In this document: in pieces, positions 47,988 through 55,720 of the stretch
Layout of the letters: the number at the start of each line of letters is the position of its first letter
Position numbering within the stretch: position 1 is the first letter of the stretch
DNA from: an uncultured Opitutia bacterium
GTDB lineage: Bacteria; Verrucomicrobiota; Verrucomicrobiia; Opitutales; UBA953
Direction of reading: 5' to 3'
Assembly: GCA_903913915.1 (NCBI GenBank)
Contig: CAIWNE010000070.1
Location: 23,864 to 87,863 of the forward strand
DNA: 64,000 bases
Notes under the pieces: model-generated
Told to the model about the DNA's origin: nothing
Databases searched by the model: none
Seen by the model: the letters and a program-made list of their open reading frames with translations, nothing else
Position numbers and translations under genes: made by a program

Positions 47988-48013
47988 AAGGGCGCCGCAA
48001 GGCGCCCTTTTTG
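47988..48013 (+). terminator. Intrinsic terminator
   Basis: A 9-bp perfect stem AAGGGCGCC/GGCGCCCTT with a GCAA tetraloop, then a U-run (TTTTTG). It ends the cytochrome/propeller operon. Confidence 0.88.
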
Positions 48014-48015
48014 TT

Positions 48016-48079
48016 GGTAGGGATGCGATGGCATCGCGTCCGCCTGCTTCGGGGTAGGGGCAACACCGCGTGCTGCCCT
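48016..48079. repeat. E and D palindromes
   Basis: 48016-48043: GGTAGGGATGCGATGGCATC then GCGTCC (E). 48053-48079: GGTAGGGGCAACACCGCG then TGCTGCCC (D). Both start with GGTAGGG and both sit right behind the terminator. Confidence 0.75.
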
Positions 48080-48215
48080 CGTTCGCCGCAGGGCGAACCC
48101 AGGCAGGGGCACGATTCATCGTGCACTAATGCTCCGAAGTGGTCATATGGCGGAGGGGAACGCGGTTGCCACGCAGGGCAGGCTGAAGGAGAAAGAGCCA
48201 ACCCCTTACCCCGCC

Positions 48216-50120
48216 ATGCATATCACCTGGATTGATTGGGTCATCATCGCGGCTTCGATCCTGATCTGCTTCGTTCCGGCGCTCTTCCTCGCCAGGCGCT
48301 CGGGCGGCAGCACCGCCGAGTTCTTCGCTTCCGGCCGTTCGGTGCCGTGGTGGCTCGCCGGTCTCTCGATGGTCGCGACGACCTTCTCGTCCGACACCCC
48401 GAACTGGGTCACCGAACAGGTGCGCAAATACGGCGTCGCCGGCAACTGGCAGTGGTGGGCCTTCGTGCTCACCGGCGTGGCCACGGTCTTCTTCTTCGCC
48501 CGCCTCTGGCGTCGTTCCGGCGTGATGACCGACCTTGAGTTCTACGAGCACCGTTATTCCGGCACGGCCGCCTCGGTCGTGCGCGGTTTCCGCGCGATCT
48601 ACCTCGGGCTGTTCTTCAACTGCTTCATCATGGGCATGGTGACCCTCGCCGCGTGCAAGATCGCCAACATCCTCTTCGGCATGCCCGCGTGGCAGACCAT
48701 CGTCGTCTGCGGCATCCTGAACGTCGTCTTCGCCGCGCACTCCGGACTCTGGGGCGTGCTGGTCATCGACATGGTGCAGTTCTTCATCAAGATGACCGCC
48801 GTCTTCGCCGCGGCGTGGTTCTCGCTCGTCGAGGTCGGCCGTCGCCTGACCGGCGAGGCCAGCGGCTGGGCGGGCCTGAAGGCCCTTGTCGCGAAGCTCT
48901 CCACCCAGCAGGTCGTGACGACCGCGGGCGTGCCGGTGATGTCGGCGTCGGACGGCAAGGGCCAGCCGATCCTGGACATGCTGCCGAACTTCACGATGTC
49001 GGAACTGGCGCTGATGGTCTTCATCCTGCCGATCGCCATCAGCTGGTGGGCCAACTGGTATCCCGGCGCCGAACCGGGCGGCGGTTCCTACATCGCCCAG
49101 CGTATGCTGGCCTCGAAGTCCGAGAAGGATTCCCTCGGCGGCACGTTGTTCTTCAACATCGCGCACTACGTGCTGCGCCCGTGGCCGTGGATCATCACCG
49201 CGCTCTGCTCGATCATCGTCTACCCCGACCTCGCCGCGATCGTCCAGGCGTTCCCGAACGCCGACCCGAAGCTCATCGGCCACGACTCCGCTTTTCCGGC
49301 GATGCTGATGTTCCTGCCCGTCGGCTTCGTCGGCCTGATGATCGGCGGCCTCATCGCCGCGAACTCCTCCACGATCCTGACGCACCTCAACTGGGGTTCG
49401 TCGTACCTCGTCCATGACTTCTACCGCCGTTTCATGAACAAGGACGCGACCGAGGCCCATTACGTGAACGTCGGCCGGCTCTCGACCGTCTTCCTTTACG
49501 TCGTCGCCGCGCTGCTCAGCCTGACGATGTCCTCGGCCCAGCAGGCTTTCCAGATCCTGCTATCGATCGGCGCGGGCACCGGGCTGCTGTACATCGCCCG
49601 CTGGTTCTGGTGGCGCGTCTCCGCCTGGTGCGAGGTCGTCGCCATGGTGATGTCGCTCGTGACCGCGGTAGGCGTGCCGTTGCTCCTGCCGCACGCGGAT
49701 TTCGCCACCACGACCATCGTCCAGGTCGGTATCACGACGCTTTCGTGGCTGATCACGGCGTACGTCGGCCCGCAGACGGACCACGCGACGCTCGTGACCT
49801 TCTGCCAGAAGGTGAAGCCTGCAGGTCCGGGGTGGACGGCTATCCGGGCCGAAGCCGGCATCAGCGACGCCGAGATCGCGCAGGAGAACCGTATCGGTTC
49901 GGCCTTCGTCGGCTGGATCGCGGGTTGCGCGCTGATCTGGGGCTCGCTCTTCGCCATCGGCAACTTCCTCTACGCATCGGGCGACCCCAAGCGCCTCACC
50001 ATGGCTTGGGTGCTCACCGCCGTCACGTTCGCGAGCGGCTACGTATTGCTCAAGGTCACCCGGCAGCTGTGGGCGGATAGCAGCGCTTCGCAGGCACGCG
50101 AAGAGGCTAAGCGGGTGTGA
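48216..50120 (+). CDS. Sodium:solute symporter family protein
   Basis: A 634-residue inner-membrane transporter of the SSS family (sugar/proline/pantothenate-type). It has about 13-15 hydrophobic segments. Family features include FFASGRSVPWWLAGLSMVAT near the N-terminus (the LeuT-fold first helix), FYEHRYSGTAASVVRGFRAI and GLMIGGLIAANSSTILTHLN in the middle. ATG at 48216 (MHITWIDWVIIAAS) places the first membrane helix at the N-terminus; longer upstream readings add hydrophilic sequence overlapping an intergenic repeat region. The neighbouring dehydrogenase-like genes and galM hint at a sugar substrate; this is inferred. It is convergent with galM across a repeat-filled gap. Confidence 0.93.
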   Translation: MHITWIDWVIIAASILICFVPALFLARRSGGSTAEFFASGRSVPWWLAGLSMVATTFSSDTPNWVTEQVRKYGVAGNWQWWAFVLTGVATVFFFARLWRRSGVMTDLEFYEHRYSGTAASVVRGFRAIYLGLFFNCFIMGMVTLAACKIANILFGMPAWQTIVVCGILNVVFAAHSGLWGVLVIDMVQFFIKMTAVFAAAWFSLVEVGRRLTGEASGWAGLKALVAKLSTQQVVTTAGVPVMSASDGKGQPILDMLPNFTMSELALMVFILPIAISWWANWYPGAEPGGGSYIAQRMLASKSEKDSLGGTLFFNIAHYVLRPWPWIITALCSIIVYPDLAAIVQAFPNADPKLIGHDSAFPAMLMFLPVGFVGLMIGGLIAANSSTILTHLNWGSSYLVHDFYRRFMNKDATEAHYVNVGRLSTVFLYVVAALLSLTMSSAQQAFQILLSIGAGTGLLYIARWFWWRVSAWCEVVAMVMSLVTAVGVPLLLPHADFATTTIVQVGITTLSWLITAYVGPQTDHATLVTFCQKVKPAGPGWTAIRAEAGISDAEIAQENRIGSAFVGWIAGCALIWGSLFAIGNFLYASGDPKRLTMAWVLTAVTFASGYVLLKVTRQLWADSSASQAREEAKRV

Positions 50121-50144
50121 CGCGCCGGCGTGACGCCGGCGCGT

Positions 50145-50222
50145 GGGGGAACTGCTGCGAAGCAGGCGTGGCGAAGCCGCGAGGGGATATGCTGGCACGC
50201 TGGCATGCTGCGAAGCAGGGGC
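50145..50222. repeat. F-type repeat pair
   Basis: GGGGAACTGCTGCGAAGCAG, then GATATGCTGGCACGCTGGCA and TGCTGCGAAGCAGGGG. Part of the 282-bp gap between the convergent symporter and galM genes. Confidence 0.65.
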
Positions 50223-50273
50223 ATGTGTTTCAGGTGGCGGGATTTGATATCCCAACCGCCATCACCTGCATTG

Positions 50274-50328
50274 GGTAGGGCTGGCCATCCTTGGCCGGCC
50301 GCGGCCGAGCAGGGATGCTCGGCCCTAT
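50274..50328. repeat. REP-like palindrome, A type
   Basis: GGTAGGGCTGGCCATCC to GATGCTCGGCCCTAT. It carries the same paired GGCC change as the copy at 18471 and is preceded by CCCAACCGCCATCACCTG as in B-A junctions. Confidence 0.83.
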
Positions 50329-50337
50329 CTTAGGTCC

Positions 50338-50407
50338 GCTATGTCGTGACGCGGTCCCGACATAGCGTACCTAGGGCATGAGGACAGCACGTGGTGCTGT
50401 CCCTACC
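50338..50407. repeat. G and D palindromes overlapping the galM stop
   Basis: 50338-50366 is a perfect G hairpin (GCTATGTCG/CGACATAGC around TGACGCGGTCC). 50372-50407 is a D element (GGACAGCACGTGGTGCTGTC then CCTACC). The CTA of its right edge is the TAG stop codon of galM on the minus strand. Confidence 0.8.
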
Positions 50408-51548
50408 TCATCACGCCGAAACGGAAGACGAGCTTCTGGGAATACTGTTCGCCGGGGCGGAGGATGCCACTGGGGTAGCCGAGGCGATGGAAAGCGGGCT
50501 GGTTCGGCGAATCAGGGAAGAGTCCGGGCTCGAGGCAGAAGCCTTGGCGGAAGGCGAACGGCTTGGCCCAGCGGCCTTGGACGGTGCCGGTCAGGAAGTT
50601 GCCGGTATACAGCTGCAGCCCCGGGGCGTCGGTGAGGACTTCGAGGGTGCGACCTGAAGAAGCTTCGGTGACGAACGCTGCCGACTTCAGGGATTTATCG
50701 GTGCCGAGGTCGTAGCAGTGGTCGTAGCCGCGAGCGCGGCGGAGTTGGTCGTGCGGGGCGCCGATGCGCTCGCCGATCGCGTGGGCTCGTCGGAAGTCGA
50801 AGGGCGTGTTCGTGACGTCCATGAACTCGCCCGTCGGGATGAGCGCGGAGGTGACGGGCACGAGGCGGTCGGAGCGGAGCGTCAGGCGGTGGTCGAGGAT
50901 GCTGTCCTGGCCCGCGAGATTGAAGAACACGTGGTTCGTCAGGTTGCACGCCGTCGGGGCGTCGGTGGTCGCCGCGAAGTCGATCGTGAGTTCGTCGGAG
51001 GAGTCGGCCAGCGTGTAGGTGACCGTCACGCTGAGCGTGCCCGGGTAGCCTTCTTCGCCGTCGGGGCTGACGTAGGTCAGGCGGATCGCGGAGGCGTCCG
51101 GCATGCGGATCGTTTCGGACTTCCAGAGGCGCTTGTCGAGCCCGCGGAGGCCGCCGTGGAGGGCGTTGCCGTTGTTGTTCTGGGCGAGCGCGATCTCGCG
51201 TCCGTCGATGGTCAGCTTGCCGCCCGCGAGGCGGTTGGCGTAGCGGCCGACCGTGCTGCCGAGGAAGGGGTTGCCGGCGACGTAGTCCTCGAGCGAACGG
51301 AGGCCCAGGGTGACTTCGCCGAGGCGGCCTTGGGCGTCGGGGACGCGGATTGAAGTGAGCGTGGCGCCGAATTCGCTGACCGACACTTCCATCCCGCGGG
51401 CATTGGTGAGCGTGTGGAGCTGGACCGGCTGACCGTCGATGAGGCCGTGCTGGCGACGCAGGGCGAGGCCCGCGCGGCGGGAGCGTCGGAGGGCGAGGAA
51501 GCCCGTCACCAGGAGGGTGCCGTAGGCCAGTGCTTCGGGGGAGAGCAT
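50403..51548 (-). CDS. galM: Aldose 1-epimerase (mutarotase)
   Basis: Interconverts alpha and beta anomers of hexoses such as galactose. The 381-residue protein carries the GalM signatures NPFLGSTVGRYANRLAGG, NALHGGLRGLDKRLW (His), CNLTNHVFFNLAG (His of the NHxYFNL motif) and the late acidic LEPGLFPDSPNQPAFH. The first 30 residues include a hydrophobic segment (LAYGTLLVTGFLAL) and then RRSRR, so it may be membrane-anchored or the true start may be later. The TAG stop codon is supplied by the GGTAGGG edge of a D palindrome, so the last residues may have been reshaped by insertion of the repeat. Confidence 0.92.
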   Translation of the reverse strand: MLSPEALAYGTLLVTGFLALRRSRRAGLALRRQHGLIDGQPVQLHTLTNARGMEVSVSEFGATLTSIRVPDAQGRLGEVTLGLRSLEDYVAGNPFLGSTVGRYANRLAGGKLTIDGREIALAQNNNGNALHGGLRGLDKRLWKSETIRMPDASAIRLTYVSPDGEEGYPGTLSVTVTYTLADSSDELTIDFAATTDAPTACNLTNHVFFNLAGQDSILDHRLTLRSDRLVPVTSALIPTGEFMDVTNTPFDFRRAHAIGERIGAPHDQLRRARGYDHCYDLGTDKSLKSAAFVTEASSGRTLEVLTDAPGLQLYTGNFLTGTVQGRWAKPFAFRQGFCLEPGLFPDSPNQPAFHRLGYPSGILRPGEQYSQKLVFRFGVMR

Positions 51549-51599
51549 GGCGCTAAGTTGTCGGTAGGGCCGAGGGTCGGCAAATCAAACAGGATGTCA

Positions 51600-51760
51600 T
51601 GGGGGCATGCTGGCATGGGGGAGCTGCTGCGAAGCGGAGGCATGCCGGTACGGTGGGCGGGAGATGCGCGGGGCAGGGACGGCTCTCCGAGCCGTCCGTT
51701 CGCGAGCGAAGGCGCGTATCTTGGTCGGGTTAACGGCGTGCTCGGAGAGCCCGCCCTGCC
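51600..51760. repeat. F repeat and diverged C palindrome
   Basis: 51600-51655 holds GGGGCATGCTGGCATGGGGG and CTGCTGCGAAGCGGAGG. 51672-51760 is a C element with arms GGCAGGGACGGCTCTCCGAG and CTCGGAGAGCCCGCCCTGCC but a longer, different centre. Gene-free stretch: 51549-51860. Confidence 0.75.
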
Positions 51761-51774
51761 CGATGCATGATGGA

Positions 51775-51813
51775 AAATATAAAAGGCCGCCAGGTGGGCG
51801 GCCTTTTATATTT
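51775..51813 (-). terminator. Strong bidirectional-looking terminator hairpin
   Basis: A perfect 17-bp stem (AAATATAAAAGGCCGCC paired with GGCGGCCTTTTATATTT) with an AGGTG loop. It lies 48 bp beyond the ctp stop codon and ends the clpP-rhomboid-ctp operon on the minus strand; the plus-strand form is almost equally good. Confidence 0.8.
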
Positions 51814-51860
51814 CGCAGCATGCCGGCGCGCCGGCATGTACCCTTGCGGCTCCGCCGCGC

Positions 51861-54056
51861 TTACTTCGCCTTGGGGTCCTTGGCGGCGACGGGCGTGGAG
51901 CCGAGGAGGGCGGTCCAGTCGCTCGCGATACGGACCGCTTCCTGGAGCTGGATGTCGTATTCCGGCCAGTCGTCGTCTTCGAGCGGGTCGCGCATGCGGC
52001 TGGCCTTCTTGCTTTTCGCGGCCGCTCCGTCGCCATCCTTCTTGTCCTGTTCGATGGCCGCATCGAGCTTCACCTCGGTGACCTTGAAGGCCTTCTTCGC
52101 GTAGTCGGAGAGCTCGCGGCGGATCTGGTCGCGGAATTCCAGGTCGTCCTTGCGCTCGGTGCGGCGCTGGTCGAGGGAGAGCGACACTTCCTTGCGGACC
52201 TGGCGGCTCTTGGTCCAGTCGATCGTGCGGGTGAGCGTGAGGAATTCCGGGAGTTCGGCCTGGCGCCGGGCGGAACCGGCGGCAAGCTGCGCGATCAGGT
52301 CGTCGGAGAGCTTGGCCTTCAGCCAGTCGCCTTCGTCGGGCTTGGTGAGCGTCGGCGTGACGGAATCCCAAGGCAGGGGGCGGTCGAGGTCGGCCTCGGC
52401 GACGGGCAGCACCGAGTAGACGGACGGCACCACGATATCGGCCGGGACGCCTTTGAGCTGGATCGAGGAGCCGCTGGGGGCGTACCATTTCTGGATGGTC
52501 ACCTTGACCGCGGACTTGAGGTTCTTGTCGAAGCGGCTCAGGTCGATGATGTTCTGCACCGAGCCCTTGCCGTGCGTGGTCGTGTCGCCGACGATGATCG
52601 CGCGGCGGTGGTCGTGCATCGCGCCGGCGAAGATCTCGGAGGCCGAGGCGGAGAGCTTGGAGGTCAGCACGATGAGCGGGCCGTTCCAGGCCACCTTCTC
52701 GTCTTCGTCGCGATAGTCTTCGGAGCGGCCCTGGCTGTCGCGGACCTGGAGGACCGAGCCCTTCGGGATGAAGAGGCCCGAGATGTCGACCGCTTCGGTG
52801 AGGAGGCCGCCGCCGTTCTTGCGGAGGTCCATGATGAGGGCCTTCATGCCGAGCTTCTTCAGCTTGCCGATCAGCTGTTCGATGTCGGCCGAGGGGCTCG
52901 AGCCGGAGCCGTCGGGGTTCTTGCCGTAGAAGGCCGGGAGGTCGATGACGCCGAGCACCACCGTGCCGTTGCCGTTGGAGACCTCGAAGGCCTTGGCCGA
53001 GGCCATCTGGCCGACGAGCTTGATCTGGTCGCGCTTGAGCGTGACCGTCTTGCGGCCGCCGGCGGCCCTGTCGACGAGCAGGCGGACGGACGTGCCCTGC
53101 TTGCCGCGGATGCGGCTGATGGCCTTCGAGAGGCGCATGCCGACGATGTCTTCCATCTCGCCCTTGGCGTCCTGGCCGACCGCGATGATCTTGTCGCCGG
53201 GTTTCACCTCATGCGAGAGGTCGAGCGGTCCGCCCGGCAGGATGTCCTTGATGACGCAGTAGCCGTCCTCGTCGGAGAGCGTGGCGCCGATGCCGACGAG
53301 CGAGTTGCGCATCGCGATCTCGAACTCTTCCAAGGACTGCTGGGAGAAGAAGGTCGAGTGCGGGTCGTACTGGCTCGCGTAGGAGTTGAGGAAGATCTCC
53401 TCGACCTCGTTCTGGTCGAAGTTGAGGTAGGTGCGGGACTTGTCGTAGCGCTTCTTCAGGCGGGCGACGGCCTCCTTGGTCTTCTCCGGGGTGATCTCGG
53501 GCACGCCATGGTCCTTGGGGGCCTTGGGACTGCCCGTGCGGTCTTCTCCGAGGAGTTCCGAGAGCATGTCGAGGCGGAGGCGTCGGCCCCAGAGGGCGTC
53601 GGCGGCTTCCTGGTTGGCGGGCCACTCGGCCTTCTTGCGGTCGACCGGGAAGGTGCCCGGCTGGGTGAGGTCGATCGGCTGGTCGAGGGCGGCAAGGTTC
53701 GAGACCGTGCGCTCGTTGACCTTCTTCTTGAAGAGGGCGTAGATCTCGAAGGCCGGGGTCAGGTTGCCGCGCTGCAGGTAGAGGTCGAGGGTCTTGCCGT
53801 AGCGGTTGACGAACTCGTCCACTTCTTCGGCCGTGAAGTACATCTTTGCGCCGTCGAGGTTCTCGCAGTAGGTCTTCACGACCGAGTTCATGTCGATCGC
53901 ACCCATGTCCTTCTTGCTGATGTGGAGCTTCTCGAGGAGGGCCGCGGTGGCGCGGGTCTCGTTCTGCATCGACTGCGTGGTCGTGAAGCCGCCGGTCTGG
54001 GCGGAGGCCAGCGCCGCCATCATCAGGAACGGCAGCAGGAAGAGTCTGAGGCGCAT
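51861..54056 (-). CDS. Carboxy-terminal processing (tail-specific) protease
   Basis: A 731-residue periplasmic serine protease of the S41 (Prc/CtpA) family. The signal peptide is MRLRLFLLPFLMMAALASAQ. A PDZ domain (about residues 240-320, ATLSDEDGYCVIKDILPGGP then KPGDKIIAVGQ) precedes the protease core with LIMDLRKNGGGLLTEAVDIS. The catalytic Ser is in SASASEIFAGAMHDH and the Lys in DTTTHGKGSVQNI. The long N-terminal and C-terminal extensions (about 620-731, charged) are as in E. coli Prc. It degrades or trims exported proteins from the C-terminus. Third gene of the operon with clpP and rhomboid (20-bp gap). Confidence 0.95.
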   Translation of the reverse strand: MRLRLFLLPFLMMAALASAQTGGFTTTQSMQNETRATAALLEKLHISKKDMGAIDMNSVVKTYCENLDGAKMYFTAEEVDEFVNRYGKTLDLYLQRGNLTPAFEIYALFKKKVNERTVSNLAALDQPIDLTQPGTFPVDRKKAEWPANQEAADALWGRRLRLDMLSELLGEDRTGSPKAPKDHGVPEITPEKTKEAVARLKKRYDKSRTYLNFDQNEVEEIFLNSYASQYDPHSTFFSQQSLEEFEIAMRNSLVGIGATLSDEDGYCVIKDILPGGPLDLSHEVKPGDKIIAVGQDAKGEMEDIVGMRLSKAISRIRGKQGTSVRLLVDRAAGGRKTVTLKRDQIKLVGQMASAKAFEVSNGNGTVVLGVIDLPAFYGKNPDGSGSSPSADIEQLIGKLKKLGMKALIMDLRKNGGGLLTEAVDISGLFIPKGSVLQVRDSQGRSEDYRDEDEKVAWNGPLIVLTSKLSASASEIFAGAMHDHRRAIIVGDTTTHGKGSVQNIIDLSRFDKNLKSAVKVTIQKWYAPSGSSIQLKGVPADIVVPSVYSVLPVAEADLDRPLPWDSVTPTLTKPDEGDWLKAKLSDDLIAQLAAGSARRQAELPEFLTLTRTIDWTKSRQVRKEVSLSLDQRRTERKDDLEFRDQIRRELSDYAKKAFKVTEVKLDAAIEQDKKDGDGAAAKSKKASRMRDPLEDDDWPEYDIQLQEAVRIASDWTALLGSTPVAAKDPKAK

Positions 54057-54076
54057 AAGGGGTGGGGTAGGGGGAC

Positions 54077-54970
54077 TCAGCGTAGGCGGGCGCTGAGTTC
54101 TTCGAGCCTACGTGTCTCGCCGGCAGTGAGCGAGCCGAATCCCCCGGCCGAGATCTTGTCCAGGAGCATGTCCAATTCCGCGCGGGCTTGGGCGGAAGTG
54201 AGCGGCCGGGATGAGGGGTCTTCCTCAGTCGGGGTCTCGAAGGCGGGGCTAGGGGCGTCGGTCGGCATGGGTTCCTGCACCTGAGCGTAGCTGGGCGCCC
54301 AATTCGTCCGGTTGAGGTAGCGCCAGGCGAGCCAGCCGAAGATCAGGCCGCCGAGGTGGGCCGAATGGGCGATGCCGTCGTGCCAGGCCGGTTTCCAGGT
54401 GTGCCATTCGTGGCGCCCCGGGAGTTCGGAGAAGCCCCAGCCGAGGAGCGTGAAGAGGGCGGTCAGGATGAGCAGCCAGCGCACCTTGAGCGTGACCGGC
54501 AGGAAGAAGAACAGCAGCAGCGTGATCTGATGCTCGAGCTTGTCGAGCAGGGCGACGAGCATCAGCGCGTAGACGCCTCCGGAGATCCCGATGATGAAGC
54601 CGTCGTGCCGGCCGCCGAGTCCGGTGAGGAACCAGGTGACGGCGCCGATGAGCGCGCCGCCGAGCAATACCTTGAGGAACGTCGCCGGACCGTGCTCCTG
54701 CTCGACCGTCGCGCCGGTCCACCAGAGCACGAGGCAGTTGCCGAGGAGGTGCCAGAAGCCTTCGTGCAGGAAGGCATGCGTGAGCCACTGCCAGGGGCGC
54801 GGCGCGGCTTCGTCCAGGATCATCCAGCCGAGGAAGTCCGCATGCGCGGATTCCTGGATCAGGTTGAGGACGAAGAAGGCGACCAGCACGCCGACGGTCC
54901 AGGCCGTCAGGGAGATCGGCTCCCGCGGGGCGGAGCGATTCCTCATGTAGGCCCGGTCGCCGATGCCCAT
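54077..54970 (-). CDS. Rhomboid-family intramembrane serine protease
   Basis: A 297-residue polytopic inner-membrane protease. The catalytic dyad is the Ser in IIGISGGVYALML (GxSG motif) and the His in HSAHLGGLIFGWLAW. THAFLHEGFWHLLGNCLVLW is the conserved loop/helix before them. Six hydrophobic segments are visible up to residue about 215. A soluble tail follows, ending in a compact motif (ARAELDMLLDKISAGGFGSL then TAGETRRLEELS) that resembles the small C-terminal domain found on many bacterial rhomboids. It lies 16 bp after clpP and 20 bp before ctp. The substrate is unknown. Confidence 0.94.
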   Translation of the reverse strand: MGIGDRAYMRNRSAPREPISLTAWTVGVLVAFFVLNLIQESAHADFLGWMILDEAAPRPWQWLTHAFLHEGFWHLLGNCLVLWWTGATVEQEHGPATFLKVLLGGALIGAVTWFLTGLGGRHDGFIIGISGGVYALMLVALLDKLEHQITLLLFFFLPVTLKVRWLLILTALFTLLGWGFSELPGRHEWHTWKPAWHDGIAHSAHLGGLIFGWLAWRYLNRTNWAPSYAQVQEPMPTDAPSPAFETPTEEDPSSRPLTSAQARAELDMLLDKISAGGFGSLTAGETRRLEELSARLR

Positions 54971-54986
54971 GCGCGTAGGGGCGGCC

Positions 54987-55595
54987 TCAGAGCTTCTTCA
55001 CGATCGCGTCGGCGAGGCCATACTCGATGGCCTCCTCGGCGGTCATGTAGAAGTCGCGGTCGGTGTCCTTGGTGACTTTCTCGATCTTCTGCTTCGAGGC
55101 CTTGGCGAGGATCTCGTTCAGCTCGGTGCGGAGGCGCTCCATCTCCTGGGCCTGGATGTGGATGTCCACGGCGGTGGCCTGGATGCGGCCCATGATGAGC
55201 GGCTGGTGGATCATCACGCGGGAGTGGGGGAAGAGGAGGCGGTTGCCCTTTTCCTTGGGGGCCTGGAGCAGGATGGAGCCCATGGAGGCGGCCATGCCCG
55301 TGACGACGACCTTCACCGGAGAGGAGATCATGCGGATGGTGTCATAGACGGCCATGCCGGAGGTGATGGAGCCGCCCGGGGTGTTGATGTAGAAGATGAT
55401 CTCCTTGCCGGGGTCGATGCCGTCCAGGTACAGGAGCTTCTCGACGATGTCGCGGGCGGAGGCGTCTTCGACGGCGCCCCAGAGGAAGATCTTCCGCTGC
55501 TCGAGGAATTTCTTCTGGATGAGCATGGCGCTCGGGCCGCCATCCTTGGGGGCGGCCGGGGTCTTCTCGTCCTCGTCTTCGTCGTCGTTACGCAT
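54987..55595 (-). CDS. clpP: ATP-dependent Clp protease proteolytic subunit
   Basis: A cytosolic serine protease barrel subunit that works with ClpX or ClpA-type ATPases (not in the window). The 202-residue protein has IIFYINTPGGSITSGMAVYD, VVVTGMAASMGSILLQ with Ser104, and RVMIHQPL with His130. An acidic residue for the triad is in the TDRDFYMTAEEA region. The N-terminal 25 residues are very acidic and longer than in E. coli. ATG at 55595 (MRNDDEDEDE) is preferred to an in-frame TTG four codons earlier. It heads the three-protease operon. It is divergent from the ABC ATPase gene at 55721, with 125 bp between. Confidence 0.95.
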   Translation of the reverse strand: MRNDDEDEDEKTPAAPKDGGPSAMLIQKKFLEQRKIFLWGAVEDASARDIVEKLLYLDGIDPGKEIIFYINTPGGSITSGMAVYDTIRMISSPVKVVVTGMAASMGSILLQAPKEKGNRLLFPHSRVMIHQPLIMGRIQATAVDIHIQAQEMERLRTELNEILAKASKQKIEKVTKDTDRDFYMTAEEAIEYGLADAIVKKL

Positions 55596-55720
55596 GGGAG
55601 CCGTCAAATTGCCCGAAACCGGCCCCGTGGCAAGCGTGGGAAGGCGAAGCCTGGGCAGAAATCATTCACAGCCGGCGGGCGACCTTGCTCCCCGGACGTC
55701 CTTCGGCCTAGGTTTCGCCC

